64,000 bases of DNA from Halalkalicoccus paucihalophilus (GTDB lineage: Archaea; Halobacteriota; Halobacteria; Halobacteriales; Halalkalicoccaceae). Below, piece after piece: positions 38,212 through 47,215 of this stretch. The stretch is taken from contig NZ_LTAZ01000013.1 in assembly GCF_001593955.1 (NCBI RefSeq), positions 365,102 through 429,101 of the forward strand, written 5' to 3'. Each line of letters begins with the position of its first letter. Position 1 is the first letter of the stretch. The notes under the pieces were generated by a model. That model ran no database searches. It was not told the origin of the DNA and worked only from the letters and a program-made list of their open reading frames with translations. Position numbers and translations under genes: made by a program.

Positions 38212-38400
38212 ATCACACCGTGGTGTGATATGCTCGCGACGCCAGAACGGCTCAAACCGTTTCTACTACCTACACTACTACTATATTATACTCGGGTTGT
38301 TCATGGTTGTTACTAATATGGCCTTGCTTACGTGGTTCGCTCTTACAGACTATTCTCGTTTATGTTGGGTCGGTATTAGGACACTCGGAGAGACGTCTTG
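38212..38400. repeat. R-element, copy C, without its gene
   Basis: ATCACACCGTGGTGTGAT, CAAACCGTTTCTACTACC, ACTACTACTATATTATAC and GTCGGTATTAGGACAC follow the order of copies A, B and D, but the small gene is absent after about 38395. It is best matched by copy B over the first 130 bp. Confidence 0.75.
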
Positions 38401-38645
38401 ACTGAGTCCGCGTCCGTCTCGTTGTCTGTTGCCTCAGGCTGGGTGGCGAGAGTATCGAAATAGATCCCTCCTCATCTGGGAGAGGACAAGCCGCTCCGTT
38501 TCGTTCTCCTGACTCGAGACTGTCGCTCAGCGGTCACAGTGTTGTGACGGGTGAACCAGCCGTTTCCCGTGGAATCCCATACGAAACACGACGAAACTGA
38601 AACGGACCCGCTAGTAATAGACCGCTGTATGTAGGTACGAGATCA

Positions 38646-39520
38646 CCGTCCGTGACGAAACGCGCGGCGTCCAGGTGAACCAATCGGCACAGACTGAGCG
38701 ATTCGTTATCGGCGCTGAACAGGAGCCCGAGCCTGAGCCCGAGACGCACGAGTTCACGGTCTACACCCAAGAAGACGTCCCGGTCACCGTCTGGGACCGT
38801 GACACGCGCGAAGAATGGACCAAGAACGCTACTAACGGTTCGGCAATGTTCGACCTTCCTGTGGGAAGATATACTGTTGAGGCCGAAGATCACGCTTCAA
38901 TCCACATGCCGCTCGACATCCCTGGGTTCACAGAGATTGAACCCCAGAGCGGGTACGACGAGTTCACGGTGAACGTCGTCGACGCTGATACTGGCGAGGG
39001 GATCGAGGGTGTGGAGATCAGCGGTGTCTGCAACTGGTTACTACTCGAGCGGAGACGCCTACATCACGGGCGAGTCGAACGCCGATGGCGTGATCGAGAC
39101 GAGTGTGATCTCGCCGAGTGTGTGCCATGAAGTCCTCGTCGAGGCCGATGGGTACGAGTCGACCACGATCTCCGATATCACGATCCCCGACGACGATGGC
39201 ATGACAGTCGAACTCACTGCCGAAGGACAAGGACAAAAGCAGGAACAGGAGACGAAGACGGTCGAGGACGGTTCCGTTACGTTCTCCCTCTCAGACGGCG
39301 CTACGTCGTCTCTGGTGAGGATGTAAACGGTATGACTGACCAGCAGAACGTTACGATTAACGGCGAGGATACGAGCGTTATGCTCGCGGGACTCTACCCT
39401 GAGTTCCCCGAGGAAACCGAAGTAACCGTCTCGGTCGTCGATATTGACGGCGATCCGATCGAGGGCGCGACTGTCGACTGCGTCTCGGGTCGATACTCCG
39501 CGGGGCCATGATATCCTCGT
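38646..39520 (+). pseudogene. Secreted Ig-like/carboxypeptidase-regulatory repeat protein, decayed
   Basis: Plus-strand segments YEITVRDETRGVQVNQS, HEFTVYTQEDVPVTVWD, DEFTVNVVDADTGEGIEGVEI, ATGYYSSGDAYITGESN and EVTVSVVDIDGDPIEGATVD are repeated beta domains of the type found in haloarchaeal surface proteins. Frameshifts near 39030 and 39300 and further breaks after 39495 interrupt it, and the signal peptide end is lost. An acidic PEPEPE linker is seen at about 38725. Confidence 0.65.
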
Positions 39521-39667
39521 AAGCGGCGAGACCGATGCGAGCAGACAGGCGATCCTTCACCATCGCTTGAGATGACGCCAGGCAATCTACGGGACATTGC
39601 ATTGGTCTCTGGGAATCCAAAAGGGGCGCCAGAGATCGGGGCAATGGAGTTCTACAGATAAGCAAGG

Positions 39668-39704
39668 CGAGTGCCTCGGGGCTTGACCCCGAGGCGGTTC
39701 ACGA
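39668..39704. repeat. Solo transposon-end hairpin
   Basis: GTGCCTCGGGGC-TTGA-CCCCGAGGCGGTTCACG has an 8-bp GC stem and matches the end-like sequence near 18070. It interrupts the decayed secreted-protein locus. Confidence 0.5.
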
Positions 39705-39705
39705 A

Positions 39706-39840
39706 ATGACCGATGGCCGTTTGGACATCCAGTTCCGGGACGGGAATCAGATCAGTGGTGCCATGGAATTTACCGAGATTTCGCTGGACGGCACCGCGAA
39801 TCAGTCACGGCTCACTACCCAGTTTGTGGGAGCAGCCTGA
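39706..39840 (+). pseudogene. Secreted-protein C-terminal remnant
   Basis: The 44-residue frame MTDGRLDIQFRDGNQISG, AMEFTEISLDGTANQSRLTTQF is beta-rich and polar, in the style of the upstream decayed surface protein, and probably belongs to the same or a similar exported gene interrupted by the transposon end. Confidence 0.35.
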
Positions 39841-39962
39841 GATATCAGAGCCGACTCTCGCTACCTGTGGACTGTGAGCTGGCACCGACCAAATAATCCC
39901 ACTGAACGATAGTTTTCTCCTCAAATCTCACTTGGATGGCTTGGGCCTGATGCTGATGCAGT

Positions 39963-40172
39963 GATGCTCAACGCCGACATCCGGAAGAGACGAGAGTTCA
40001 ACAGCAACGGGCGTTCGTTCGGGCGGCCTTCGAGACTGCTCCCGAGCAGTGGGCAATTCCGACGGCGAATATGTACGCAGTTGTGACCGAACATTCGGGA
40101 GAGCAGTTTCACGAGTACGACCGCGTCCTGTCCTCTTGGGACGCCGACGAAGCGGATACCGGCGCTGATTGA
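39963..40172 (+). pseudogene. Gene remnant, family not recognised
   Basis: A coding-like frame (ETRVQQQRAFVRAAFETAPEQW, AIPTANMYAVVTEHSGEQFH, EYDRVLSSWDADEADTGAD-stop) is acidic and well composed but has no start and is closed upstream. Overlapping minus-strand frames are Arg/Ser-rich shadows. Confidence 0.35.
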
Positions 40173-40297
40173 ACGCTCTTGAGTTCGATCCGTTGAAATT
40201 GACGTGTTTCCCCAATAAGGTGATCGACTAGATGTGATTGTCTTCAAGCACGAGATCAGCAGGTGCCTAGAAACGTTCGCGATCGATCACCGAACCG

Positions 40298-41119
40298 CTA
40301 GAAGCCAAGCCGGTCGGCAAGGTCGGCTGGAAGTTCGTCTTGAAGATCGAATACGGCACGGACGTCCTCGTCGTCGAGTTCGAAGTCAAATACGTCGAAG
40401 TTCTCCCGAATATGCTCAGCCGAAGACGACATCGGGATCGTCGATACCATCGGCTGTTCAAGCAGCCATCGGAGTGTGACCTGCGCCGCGCTCTTGTTGT
40501 ACCGCTCCCCAATTTCTCGCAGTATTTCGTCGTCGCTGATATCCCCAACGGCAAGCGGGCTGTAGGCGGTCAGCATCACGTTCTCGTCAATACAGAATGC
40601 CAAGAGATCAGCCTGCGATTTGTAGGGGTGGTACTTGACCTGGTTTGTCACGATCGGCGTTTCCGAGTACTCCATCGCCTCGGCAGTTTGCTGGACTGAG
40701 AAGTTGCTGACGCCGATATGTCGGACACTGCCCTCCTCTTGGAGATCGTTCATCGCTTCGATTGTCTCCTGGTGGTCAATCTCATCGTTGGGCGAATGGA
40801 TCAACAGCAGATCGACGTACTCCATCCCCAGTCGCTCGAGGCTCTTCGCTGTGGACTCGTGGACGGCCTCAGCATCGCGATTTCCGGGTGCAAGTTTGGT
40901 GGTGACAAAGAATTCCTCCCGGTCAATATCGGTCTCTGCGATGGCATCGCCGACCGCCTCTTCACTGTCGTACATCTGCGCGGTATCGATATGTCGATAG
41001 CCGGTCTCCACGGCCGCGGAAATGGCACGGTACTGTTCGTCATAATCGTCCATTCGAGCCGTTCCAAATCCGAGTGCCGGGATTTCGGTACCGTTGATGG
41101 TGACGTAGTCCATGTTCAA
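40298..41119 (-). CDS. Aldo/keto reductase
   Basis: 273 residues, intact. The AKR catalytic tetrad is in place: D45 (HIDTAQ), Y50 (MYDSE), K75 (TTKL) and H108 (LLIHSP). The NADP-binding end is seen in SPLAVG, TLRWLLEQPMVSTIPMSSS and EHIRENFDVFDFEL. The family reduces carbonyls on sugars, keto acids or aldehydes with NADPH; the closest general type is the 2,5-diketogluconate-reductase-like group. ATG 41119 (MNMDY), or two codons later. It is monocistronic; the neighbours do not suggest a substrate. Confidence 0.9.
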   Translation of the reverse strand: MNMDYVTINGTEIPALGFGTARMDDYDEQYRAISAAVETGYRHIDTAQMYDSEEAVGDAIAETDIDREEFFVTTKLAPGNRDAEAVHESTAKSLERLGMEYVDLLLIHSPNDEIDHQETIEAMNDLQEEGSVRHIGVSNFSVQQTAEAMEYSETPIVTNQVKYHPYKSQADLLAFCIDENVMLTAYSPLAVGDISDDEILREIGERYNKSAAQVTLRWLLEQPMVSTIPMSSSAEHIRENFDVFDFELDDEDVRAVFDLQDELPADLADRLGF

Positions 41120-41165
41120 GTGTAGTATCGTCTAAGCCCAAAAGCGGGTGGATTCCGTCTGCGTA

Positions 41166-41615
41166 TTATTGGTTCGACCAGAGACTCTCTATGCGCTGTT
41201 CTATCGCACCAAGCACTGTCGAGTATACTTCAAGGGGATGGAGCGACCCAAAAGAAAGCTCAGTAATCTCGTCTGTAGTCGGTGGTTGATGGAAATGTAG
41301 TCGAGTAGTATGTGGATTGGGATGACGGTCCCAGCGACATTCCCACTGGGTTCCATCCGTATGGTCTTCGATGTAATGGATCGAAAAATCCCCCGTCGTG
41401 AACCACCGAATATCTAACCGGACAATCGGTATCGATTCCGAATAGCGCTCACTATCGAGAGAGACCTGAAGCTGCCGTGGTTCGTAGGGATCTGGCTCGA
41501 ATTTCGTCCCGGTGACGAGTGCATCCGACGTGAGATGACGTTCCAAGAGTCGTAACGTCTGGCGGTCCGGTGGTCCTGTTGAGTCAGGCCATGAGTCTCC
41601 TGGTGGTGGAGCCAT
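41166..41615 (-). CDS. Histidine-motif small protein, second gene of two-gene module 2
   Basis: 149 residues, family not recognised. The centre is beta-rich (LDIRWFTTGDFSIHYIED), followed by WECRWDRHPNPHTTRLHFHQP, which parallels the GWHxDxDHPxLGxTHFQ block of the proteins at 23568 and 44893. A C-terminal helix (VYSTVLGAIEQRIESLW) closes it. It begins directly at the end of the winged-helix gene (stop and start adjacent), so translation is coupled. A relic of the same gene lies at 16880. The conserved His/Asp/Trp cluster suggests a nuclease-like or metal site (inference only). Confidence 0.65.
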   Translation of the reverse strand: MAPPPGDSWPDSTGPPDRQTLRLLERHLTSDALVTGTKFEPDPYEPRQLQVSLDSERYSESIPIVRLDIRWFTTGDFSIHYIEDHTDGTQWECRWDRHPNPHTTRLHFHQPPTTDEITELSFGSLHPLEVYSTVLGAIEQRIESLWSNQ

Positions 41616-42143
41616 TCAGGCCGGAATCAGATGCCCGTCGTTCTGGGAGAGCTGTCGGGCGAGTTCGTATAATCGAATATCCCGAAGTACACCCTGCCAG
41701 TCGCTGATTGCAACCATCCGTTCGTGGATTGTCCCGTGGTCATCGTGATCGAACACGGAGATTGTCGTGGGATCTGTAGCCCCGAACTGTGTTTCGTAGT
41801 CCGCTCGTTGCGTTTCAAGGGTCTCCACGCGGTCGATGATCTCCTCGATAGAGAGCTCAGTCGCTATTCGGCTAGCGTCTTGCCATTCGAGATAGCCTTC
41901 GTTTCGTTCATACTGGGCCGGACGACTGTCTCGATCCGCTCGAACGATCCCCATCTCCGCTAACCGCTCAAGGTGCTTTTTAGCGGTGTTTGGCGAGCAG
42001 TCCGCAAGCTCTGCAATCTCTGTGTATGCAGTCGGTGCTGTAATTCCAAGGGCAACATCGTACACTCGACTAAATGTGTCTGTTCCCTCCTGCCACCGCC
42101 GTTGGGGAGTGCCAGAATCTGGAGCTGGACCGAACTCAGTCAT
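41616..42143 (-). CDS. Winged-helix protein, first gene of two-gene module 2
   Basis: About 175 residues from ATG 42143 (MTEFGPAPDSG), chosen because upstream residues in the longer frame look like promoter DNA with an ATATATCTTTG stretch. The HTH spans YTEIAELADCSPNTAKKHL and ERLAEMGIVRADRDSRPAQYE, followed by helices (RIATELSIEEIIDRVETLET) and a C-terminal domain (DWQGVLRDIRLYELARQL). It has the same order as, but low identity to, the proteins at 24019 and 44347. It likely binds its own promoter (inference). Confidence 0.7.
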   Translation of the reverse strand: MTEFGPAPDSGTPQRRWQEGTDTFSRVYDVALGITAPTAYTEIAELADCSPNTAKKHLERLAEMGIVRADRDSRPAQYERNEGYLEWQDASRIATELSIEEIIDRVETLETQRADYETQFGATDPTTISVFDHDDHGTIHERMVAISDWQGVLRDIRLYELARQLSQNDGHLIPA

Positions 42144-42296
42144 ACCCCACTGTAAGCGACTGCACTCAATATATCTTTGTATCTCGCAGATATATGTGGA
42201 TCGCTCGTTGAGGGTAGGACTTTGATGTGGGCTCCCGACAATCAGTCCCGGCAATAGACCAGTGACTCTTGCATTACAGAAGGCATTGTCTGACTA

Positions 42297-42612
42297 ATCT
42301 CACCGTAGTGTGATATGGTTCCGAAAGTAGAATCGACGAACCCGTTTCTATTCCCTTTACTACTACTATAACGGGAGGAGGCTGCTCGGAGTTGTGACTA
42401 GGAGAGGAGGGCGTACCCGGGGTAGTTGTCGTGAGCTCTGCGCCTTCCTCTTGGTCCGTTGTTAGGACATCACGCTCTCTGCAGGGGCTTGTTCGTTTGT
42501 CCGATCACAACGATCGTGATACCGGTCGGCCGCCTCTTCGTTAACCACGATGAGTTTCTTCCCGCGACGCTTGGTTTGCTCGACCTCATCCTTTCCCAGC
42601 TTCTCGAGGAAG
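42297..42612. repeat. R-element, copy D, truncated inside its gene
   Basis: ATCTCACCGTAGTGTGAT, CCCGTTTCTA, TTACTACTACTATA and GGTCCGTTGTTAGGACATC lead into the minus-strand gene end (42462-42612: FLEKLGKDEVEQTKRRGKKL, EEAADRYHDRCDR). The element stops abruptly near 42612, where an unrelated plus-strand gene continues. Confidence 0.8.
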
Positions 42613-43040
42613 AGGCTGAAGAAGAGGCCAACGAGCAGGATACTAGTCAAGAGACGGACAGTGCTGAAGAAGCCGAAGAACAGGATACGAGCCAAGAGAC
42701 AGATAACTCAGAAACAAACCAAGAAGACGAACAACAGGAGGCAACCCAGGAGTCGGACCAAGCAGAGAGCACAGACGGATCGTTTAGTATCCGTGTGGAT
42801 TACGACGGTGAGTGGTCTGGTGCGGTTGGCAGCGAGGGATCGTCGCGGTCCGTTGATGGCAGTGGCACTGAGGAACTTGAGATTGACGGAGACCCAATGG
42901 TCATATCAGCAAATGCTCAAAAGCAGGACGACTCAAGTAATGAACTCACAACTCAAATTCTCCAAGACGGTGAGGTCGTTGCCGAACAGTCAACAACAGC
43001 TGAATATGGTGTTGCATTAGTCAGCGAATCGTTCTACTAA
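42613..43040 (+). pseudogene. Acidic-linker/beta-domain protein, 5' end replaced by R-element
   Basis: From about 42613 the plus strand reads EEAEEEANEQDTSQETDSAEE with a near-tandem repeat of EEQDTSQETD. It then gives SFSIRVDYDGEWSGAVGSEG, SGTEELEIDGDPMVISANAQ and EVVAEQSTTAEYGVALVS to the stop at 43040. This is a haloarchaeal membrane-anchored or exported beta-domain protein whose N-terminal half has been lost at the repeat junction. A formally open frame reaches back to 42459 but its first 50 residues are antisense repeat. Confidence 0.65.
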
Positions 43041-43449
43041 CGAAGACACCGTCTATCTGTATTTCTAATATCGCGTTACTCAGAGAGTCGATTCGACAGA
43101 AGGCTCAAAGCCAAAGAAAATCGCAGCTCTATCTGAGAAGGGTAGTATCCGTAATCAAGCCAGTAGCACTCACTACAGGGAAGTCTTTACCTTGTGCAAC
43201 AATCGTCTATCAGACTACGGTTGCACAAGGCACAACTGAAGTAATATCGAAGGCCAGTGTCTGTTCACTGGAGGTGGACATCCGAACGTTCGGAGCAGGT
43301 TGAGTATTCAGAATTTGAAAAGAGAGGGAGAGCGGGAGAGCCACCGTTTTTCGCTCCTCTGACACTGCTGTTCTGCCTATGAGGTGTGGGAGAGAACCAT
43401 CTCGTTCAAAGGCAGGACAGTATTTACTATGTGGCGGGTGTTGACAGAA
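43041..43449. other. Gene-free interval with hairpin repeat
   Basis: No gene seen. It contains the hairpin at 43190 and a purine-rich run (GAAAAGAGAGGGAGAGCGG) near 43320. Confidence 0.45.
43190..43230. repeat. CCTTGTGCAAC hairpin, copy 5
   Basis: CCTTGTGCAAC and GTTGCACAAGG are perfect 11-bp arms around a 19-bp spacer. Confidence 0.8.
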
Positions 43450-43770
43450 ATGATGGCTTCAAACCAGGATGGTAACTTACCGAAAATCATCGTGAACGAG
43501 CTGGAGCAGTGCAGCGATCAGCAGCTCGAGGCAATCATTCGGTCCGCACAGCAACGTCTCAAAGACCGGCACAGTCCCACCACGGAAATCGCACCACGCC
43601 ACCACAATGAAACAATCATCTCCCAAGAAGAGCGAGACAACTATACACTCGTAATCGTAGAGCAAACCATGTCCGAAACACAGACTGCATACCACGTCAC
43701 ACATGCCTTTGACCCGGATAGTGGAGAACGAGCATACCACTGGCGCTACCTCGGCCCAGTCAACCAATAA
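43450..43770 (+). CDS. Small hypothetical protein
   Basis: About 106 residues from ATG 43450 (or 43453). A helical N-terminus (LPKIIVNELEQCSDQQLEAI, IRSAQQRLKDRH) leads to a beta-rich C-terminus (NYTLVIVEQTMSETQTAYHV, HWRYLGPVN). The style is that of small conserved haloarchaeal proteins, but I do not know a function. It converges on the gene at 43777 with a 6-bp gap between stops. A longer frame from 43384 starts in AT-rich leader DNA and is less likely. Confidence 0.55.
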   Translation: MMASNQDGNLPKIIVNELEQCSDQQLEAIIRSAQQRLKDRHSPTTEIAPRHHNETIISQEERDNYTLVIVEQTMSETQTAYHVTHAFDPDSGERAYHWRYLGPVNQ

Positions 43771-43776
43771 TCTTGA

Positions 43777-44136
43777 TTAGAACAACTGCTCTTCAAGCCG
43801 ATCGAGGAGCGTATCAAACCGATTTTCGAGATCTTTGAGTTGTTCATATTGCTGATCGACTTTTACCTTCGGACGCTCGTTGGTCGTTTGTAGGTCGTCG
43901 ACTTCGTCCTTGAGTCGCTCGATACGCATCTCGTAGCTATTAGGTCGCTCTCGCTCCTCGGTGAGATATTTCTCGACGAACTCGCGGCCGGCATCAGTGA
44001 GACCGAACACTCGCTCAGGGATTCCGCCGGACTCATTGACACGGCCGACCTCTTCAATCAGGCCCCACTCCTCCAGTCGGCGAGCGATGACCATCGAGAC
44101 ACCAAGGAGTACATCCCTAGAGAATGGGACTCCCAT
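43777..44136 (-). CDS. Winged-helix protein with coiled-coil tail
   Basis: 119 residues. The first ~60 hold the second half of a winged helix (VIARRLEEWGLIEEVGRVNE, ERVFGLTDAGREFVEKYL), and residues 65-119 form an acidic coiled coil (RIERLKDEVDDLQTTNE, YEQLKDLENRFDTLLDRL). Related haloarchaeal proteins carry an extra N-terminal helix pair, so this start at 44136 may mark a 5' truncation. Probably a dimeric DNA-binding regulator; target unknown. Confidence 0.6.
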   Translation of the reverse strand: MGVPFSRDVLLGVSMVIARRLEEWGLIEEVGRVNESGGIPERVFGLTDAGREFVEKYLTEERERPNSYEMRIERLKDEVDDLQTTNERPKVKVDQQYEQLKDLENRFDTLLDRLEEQLF

Positions 44137-44346
44137 CTGTATCCATCTCGCGTCTCAAGGACAGGATTATCTATGGAACGGTTATCTCACTGATTAACAT
44201 ATCTGAATATTGGTGTTTGAACGGAACCAAACAGCAGTTCAACTGCAGGCAGCAATTTCTCTATCTTTGATCCTCTTCCACTTGAGCTAGTTCGATATAG
44301 AATGAATAGCCTCAATCTATATTAAGTCTCAGACCGAACAAGAGGT

Positions 44347-44889
44347 ATGACTGACCGCACGACCGACACTGACGGCGGGCTCTTAGAGCGCCACACGACC
44401 GGCGAAGACCGCGTCCGGATGGTTGCTCGGCAGCTATCAGAGCCCCAAACAGCAAACTGGATTGCAACGGAAGCTGAGTGGTCACACGAACCAACTAAGC
44501 GTGTCCTCCTACGCCTTGTCGACGACGGAGTCCTTCGACAGGATACGAGTGGCTCTCACACGACGTACTATCCAGACTACCGCCAGCAAGCGATGCAGGA
44601 AGCGATGCGCCTGCGGGATGGGAACCATACCGCAGAGGAACTCACCGAGCGTATTACCGATATGAAAGACCAAATTCGCGCATGGGAAATCGAATTCGAT
44701 GCGCAGTCCCCGAACCAGCTGCGGGCAACCGTTGCTGACGACGGTCTGACCCCTGAAGAAGAAGCCCAGCGGCGTGAGATCGCCCGTAACTGGGAGCATC
44801 TCCAGCGCCGAATCCAGATCGTTGGGTTTGCCGTTCGCGAATGGGACTTCTTAACCCCTGAGACCGAGCGCGCAGAGGCCAGCAATTGA
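44347..44889 (+). CDS. Winged-helix protein, first gene of two-gene module 3
   Basis: 180 residues. The HTH spans RVRMVARQLSEPQTANWIA, TEAEWSHEPTKRVLLRLV and DDGVLRQDTSGSHTTYYPDY; the helical half contains DMKDQIRAWEIEFDAQSP and LTPEEEAQRREIARNWEHL. The overall plan matches the protein at 24019, including the DLT/GLTPEE(D)xxRRE segment. A 3-bp gap separates it from the histidine-motif gene. AT-rich DNA with CTATATTAAG upstream (about 44316) is a candidate promoter. Confidence 0.75.
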   Translation: MTDRTTDTDGGLLERHTTGEDRVRMVARQLSEPQTANWIATEAEWSHEPTKRVLLRLVDDGVLRQDTSGSHTTYYPDYRQQAMQEAMRLRDGNHTAEELTERITDMKDQIRAWEIEFDAQSPNQLRATVADDGLTPEEEAQRREIARNWEHLQRRIQIVGFAVREWDFLTPETERAEASN

Positions 44890-44892
44890 CGG

Positions 44893-45333
44893 ATGTCAGT
44901 TCTACATCCTGGGAGCGATCCGAATGCGCACTTGTACGAGCAACTCAAGCGTGACGTCCTCGAGCGCGTCCCTCACATCAAGACTGCCGAATACATCCCT
45001 GATGACATTGAAGCAAAACAACTCAAAGCGGTTTTCGACCCCACTCGTCTCGATCCAGTATCGGGTCCAGAGCCCCCAACGTTAGTTGTGAGTTGGTATC
45101 GGCAGAATCCAGACGACTGGTTTCGTGTGGACTACAGCGATCCAAACACAGGCTTCCATGCTGGGTGGCATCAAGACGAAGACCACCCCAATCTCGGGCG
45201 AACGCATTTTCAGTACACGACACCTGAGACGGAGGATCGATGGGGTATATCATTCAAACATGGAACTCCGTCATTGATCCTCTGGGAGATCATTGACGAC
45301 CTTCTCGAAAATGCGCTTCCGACATATTGCTGA
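44893..45333 (+). CDS. Histidine-motif small protein, second gene of two-gene module 3
   Basis: 146 residues. Order of elements: N-terminal helix (HLYEQLKRDVLERVPHIKT), beta region (PTLVVSWYRQNPDDWFRVDY), the motif AGWHQDEDHPNLGRTHFQY, and a C-terminal helix (PSLILWEIIDDLLENAL). This matches the protein at 23568 element by element. The family is unrecognised. The tight pairing with a DNA-binding-type protein, repeated three times in 21 kb, resembles toxin-antitoxin organisation, but no activity can be read from the sequence. Confidence 0.65.
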   Translation: MSVLHPGSDPNAHLYEQLKRDVLERVPHIKTAEYIPDDIEAKQLKAVFDPTRLDPVSGPEPPTLVVSWYRQNPDDWFRVDYSDPNTGFHAGWHQDEDHPNLGRTHFQYTTPETEDRWGISFKHGTPSLILWEIIDDLLENALPTYC

Positions 45334-45450
45334 TCAGCCCTGGTAAAATCCTCAGAGAATTCTCAGATCGACCTGTATTTTACCTGAGAAGCAGACCCGA
45401 GTTGCTATGCAATCCGAAACTGTTTCTCACGAGGCCAATGATTAGCTTCT

Positions 45451-45843
45451 ATGTCACACCGTACCGCTCGAACACTTAGTGCACTCCTCTTAGTCGTAAT
45501 CCTCACAGTCAGTGGCTGTCTGACGCTTAGTCCATCAGTCACAGCGGACACAGATGCATCGCCAGTGTTCGACACATTCTCGACCAATGAGCCCTGGGGT
45601 GGGCAACACGTCCGTACTGATGCGACTCTCGAATCAACCCCTGAAGCCAGCAACGTAACGACGATAACGGTTATTGATGAGTCTGGGCAGTCCTATAGCA
45701 CAGTAAGCGTTGACTCGGGTCAGACCGCAGTTTCTGTCTGGGTACCTACGAACCAGAATTCGACGCTAGTTGCCAGCAACAGCGTCAACTCAACCACTAT
45801 CGATACAATGAACGTCACCGCAACCGGCGAACAGACCCTCTAG
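45451..45843 (+). CDS. Small lipoprotein
   Basis: 130 residues. The signal peptide LSALLLVVILTVSGC ends in a lipobox (VSGC), so it is predicted to be a lipid-anchored external protein. The mature part is Thr/Ser/Asn-rich with several N-x-S/T glycosylation sequons (NVTT, NSTL, NSTT, NVTA) and a beta pattern. No family recognised. It is independent of its neighbours. Confidence 0.65.
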   Translation: MSHRTARTLSALLLVVILTVSGCLTLSPSVTADTDASPVFDTFSTNEPWGGQHVRTDATLESTPEASNVTTITVIDESGQSYSTVSVDSGQTAVSVWVPTNQNSTLVASNSVNSTTIDTMNVTATGEQTL

Positions 45844-45935
45844 GTCCAATTTCACGTGGTTATCAAACGGAGGAGAAAAGAATAGAGACGGGGAAGAGAA
45901 GGGGGTTTTTGACAGCGGTAGCAGTAAATCCGTGC

Positions 45936-46175
45936 ATGAGTCGTCACCGGCACGATGAATCCGACACATTCTGGGAATACGAAACGCTCAGACCACCCCG
46001 AGGCGATACCAAGAAAGAAGCCGAGGACCCAAAAACCGAGATAAATAAACTCGCTGCTGATGGGTGGCGACTCGTCGAAACAATCGACTACACGAGTGGC
46101 GGGACCAAATATCTCGTCTTCGAACGTCCCGTTCGAAACAGCGATGACCGTTTGGAGGACGAGCAGTCAGCATGA
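45936..46175 (+). CDS. DUF4177 protein
   Basis: 79 residues from ATG 45936 (MSRHRHDESD). DUF4177 pattern: FWEYETLRPPRGDTKKEA, EINKLAADGWRLVETIDY and GGTKYLVFERP. Function is unknown; the fold is small alpha/beta. Its stop overlaps the start of the membrane protein at 46172 by 4 bp (ATGA), so the two are translationally coupled. This pairing occurs in other haloarchaea as far as I recall. Confidence 0.8.
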   Translation: MSRHRHDESDTFWEYETLRPPRGDTKKEAEDPKTEINKLAADGWRLVETIDYTSGGTKYLVFERPVRNSDDRLEDEQSA

Positions 46176-47215
46176 GTTCTGAAATCGATGAGTCGAACGT
46201 CGACAAAGACGTCGACGTTAGGACGGCCAATACGATGCGCGAACGGGCTGGTGAAAGCCGCATCAAGCTCTGGATTATGCTCAGTGCAAACCGTCTCGTT
46301 GTTACCGGTGTCTTGACCCTCGCGATGTTTCTCGTATTCGTAGTTGCGGTTACAGTTCTTCCGCCCCCACTTATTCCTCAACTTAGCTCGGGAGACACGA
46401 TTGAAACGCTGTTTTCGACCATGATTACCGTGGTTGTCACGGGCACGACGCTTGTTGTAACGATTGGTCAGCTGGTCATTTCCCAAGAGAATGGTCCACT
46501 TGGCGAACAACGCGGCCGAATGGAAGACTCAATGGACTTCCGTGACTACACCGAAGAGCTGATTGGAGCGCCAAGCCCCGCTGATCCCTCAGCATTTCTT
46601 CGCAATCTCATTGATGTCTCGCAGGATCGTGCTGAGGCGGTTCGAGATGGACTCAGAGATATTGAGAGTGATCAACTTCGGTGGGAGGTCGACCAGTTCA
46701 CCGACAGTCTCATCGGTAATTCCGAGGTAGTGCGCGACGAGCTAGAAGGGGCCCAATTCGGAACATTCGACGTCATGCATGCGGCACTCGACTACAACTA
46801 TGGGTGGAAGATCTTCCAAGTCGAGCGTCTCCTCCATGATCACCAGGAGGATCTCGGCCAACCAGAGAATGATCTCTTGAATGAATTGAAGGTGGCCCTT
46901 TCGATGTTTGGTCCGGCTCGCGAACATGTGAAAACGCTATATTTCGAGTGGGCACTGATAACGCTCTCACAGCTCATTTTGTATGCGGCGATTCCAGCAC
47001 TTGCAGTTGCGGGTGTTATGGTTACTGTCGTCGATGCAACGACATTAACGGGGAGCACGCTTGGTGTCGAAAACATCACGTGGGTGGTTGGAGCTGCTTT
47101 TGCAATAACGCTCATTCCCTTTTTCTTGTTTACAGCCTACGTCTCCCGAGTCCTTACGATGGCTAAACGGACGCTCGCTATCGAACCACTGATCCTCCGG
47201 GAATCACAGCGATAA
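46172..47215 (+). CDS. Conserved four-helix membrane protein
   Basis: 347 residues. Helices at about 44-64 (VVTGVLTLAMFLVFVVAV) and 85-105 (TMITVVVTGTTLVVTIGQL) are followed by a ~150-residue charged cytosolic, mostly helical domain (DSMDFRDYTEELIGAPSP through DHQEDLGQPENDLLNEL). Two further helices lie at about 265-290 and 305-330. No catalytic motif is evident. It is coupled to the DUF4177 gene upstream. The arrangement suggests a membrane sensor or channel-like protein, but this is inference. Confidence 0.7.
   Translation: MSSEIDESNVDKDVDVRTANTMRERAGESRIKLWIMLSANRLVVTGVLTLAMFLVFVVAVTVLPPPLIPQLSSGDTIETLFSTMITVVVTGTTLVVTIGQLVISQENGPLGEQRGRMEDSMDFRDYTEELIGAPSPADPSAFLRNLIDVSQDRAEAVRDGLRDIESDQLRWEVDQFTDSLIGNSEVVRDELEGAQFGTFDVMHAALDYNYGWKIFQVERLLHDHQEDLGQPENDLLNELKVALSMFGPAREHVKTLYFEWALITLSQLILYAAIPALAVAGVMVTVVDATTLTGSTLGVENITWVVGAAFAITLIPFFLFTAYVSRVLTMAKRTLAIEPLILRESQR

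Noticed and set aside
42459..42612. N-terminal 50 residues of the frame reading MLGHHALCRGLFVC
   Set aside because: This is the antisense of the R-element gene end; the real protein part begins at the junction near 42613.
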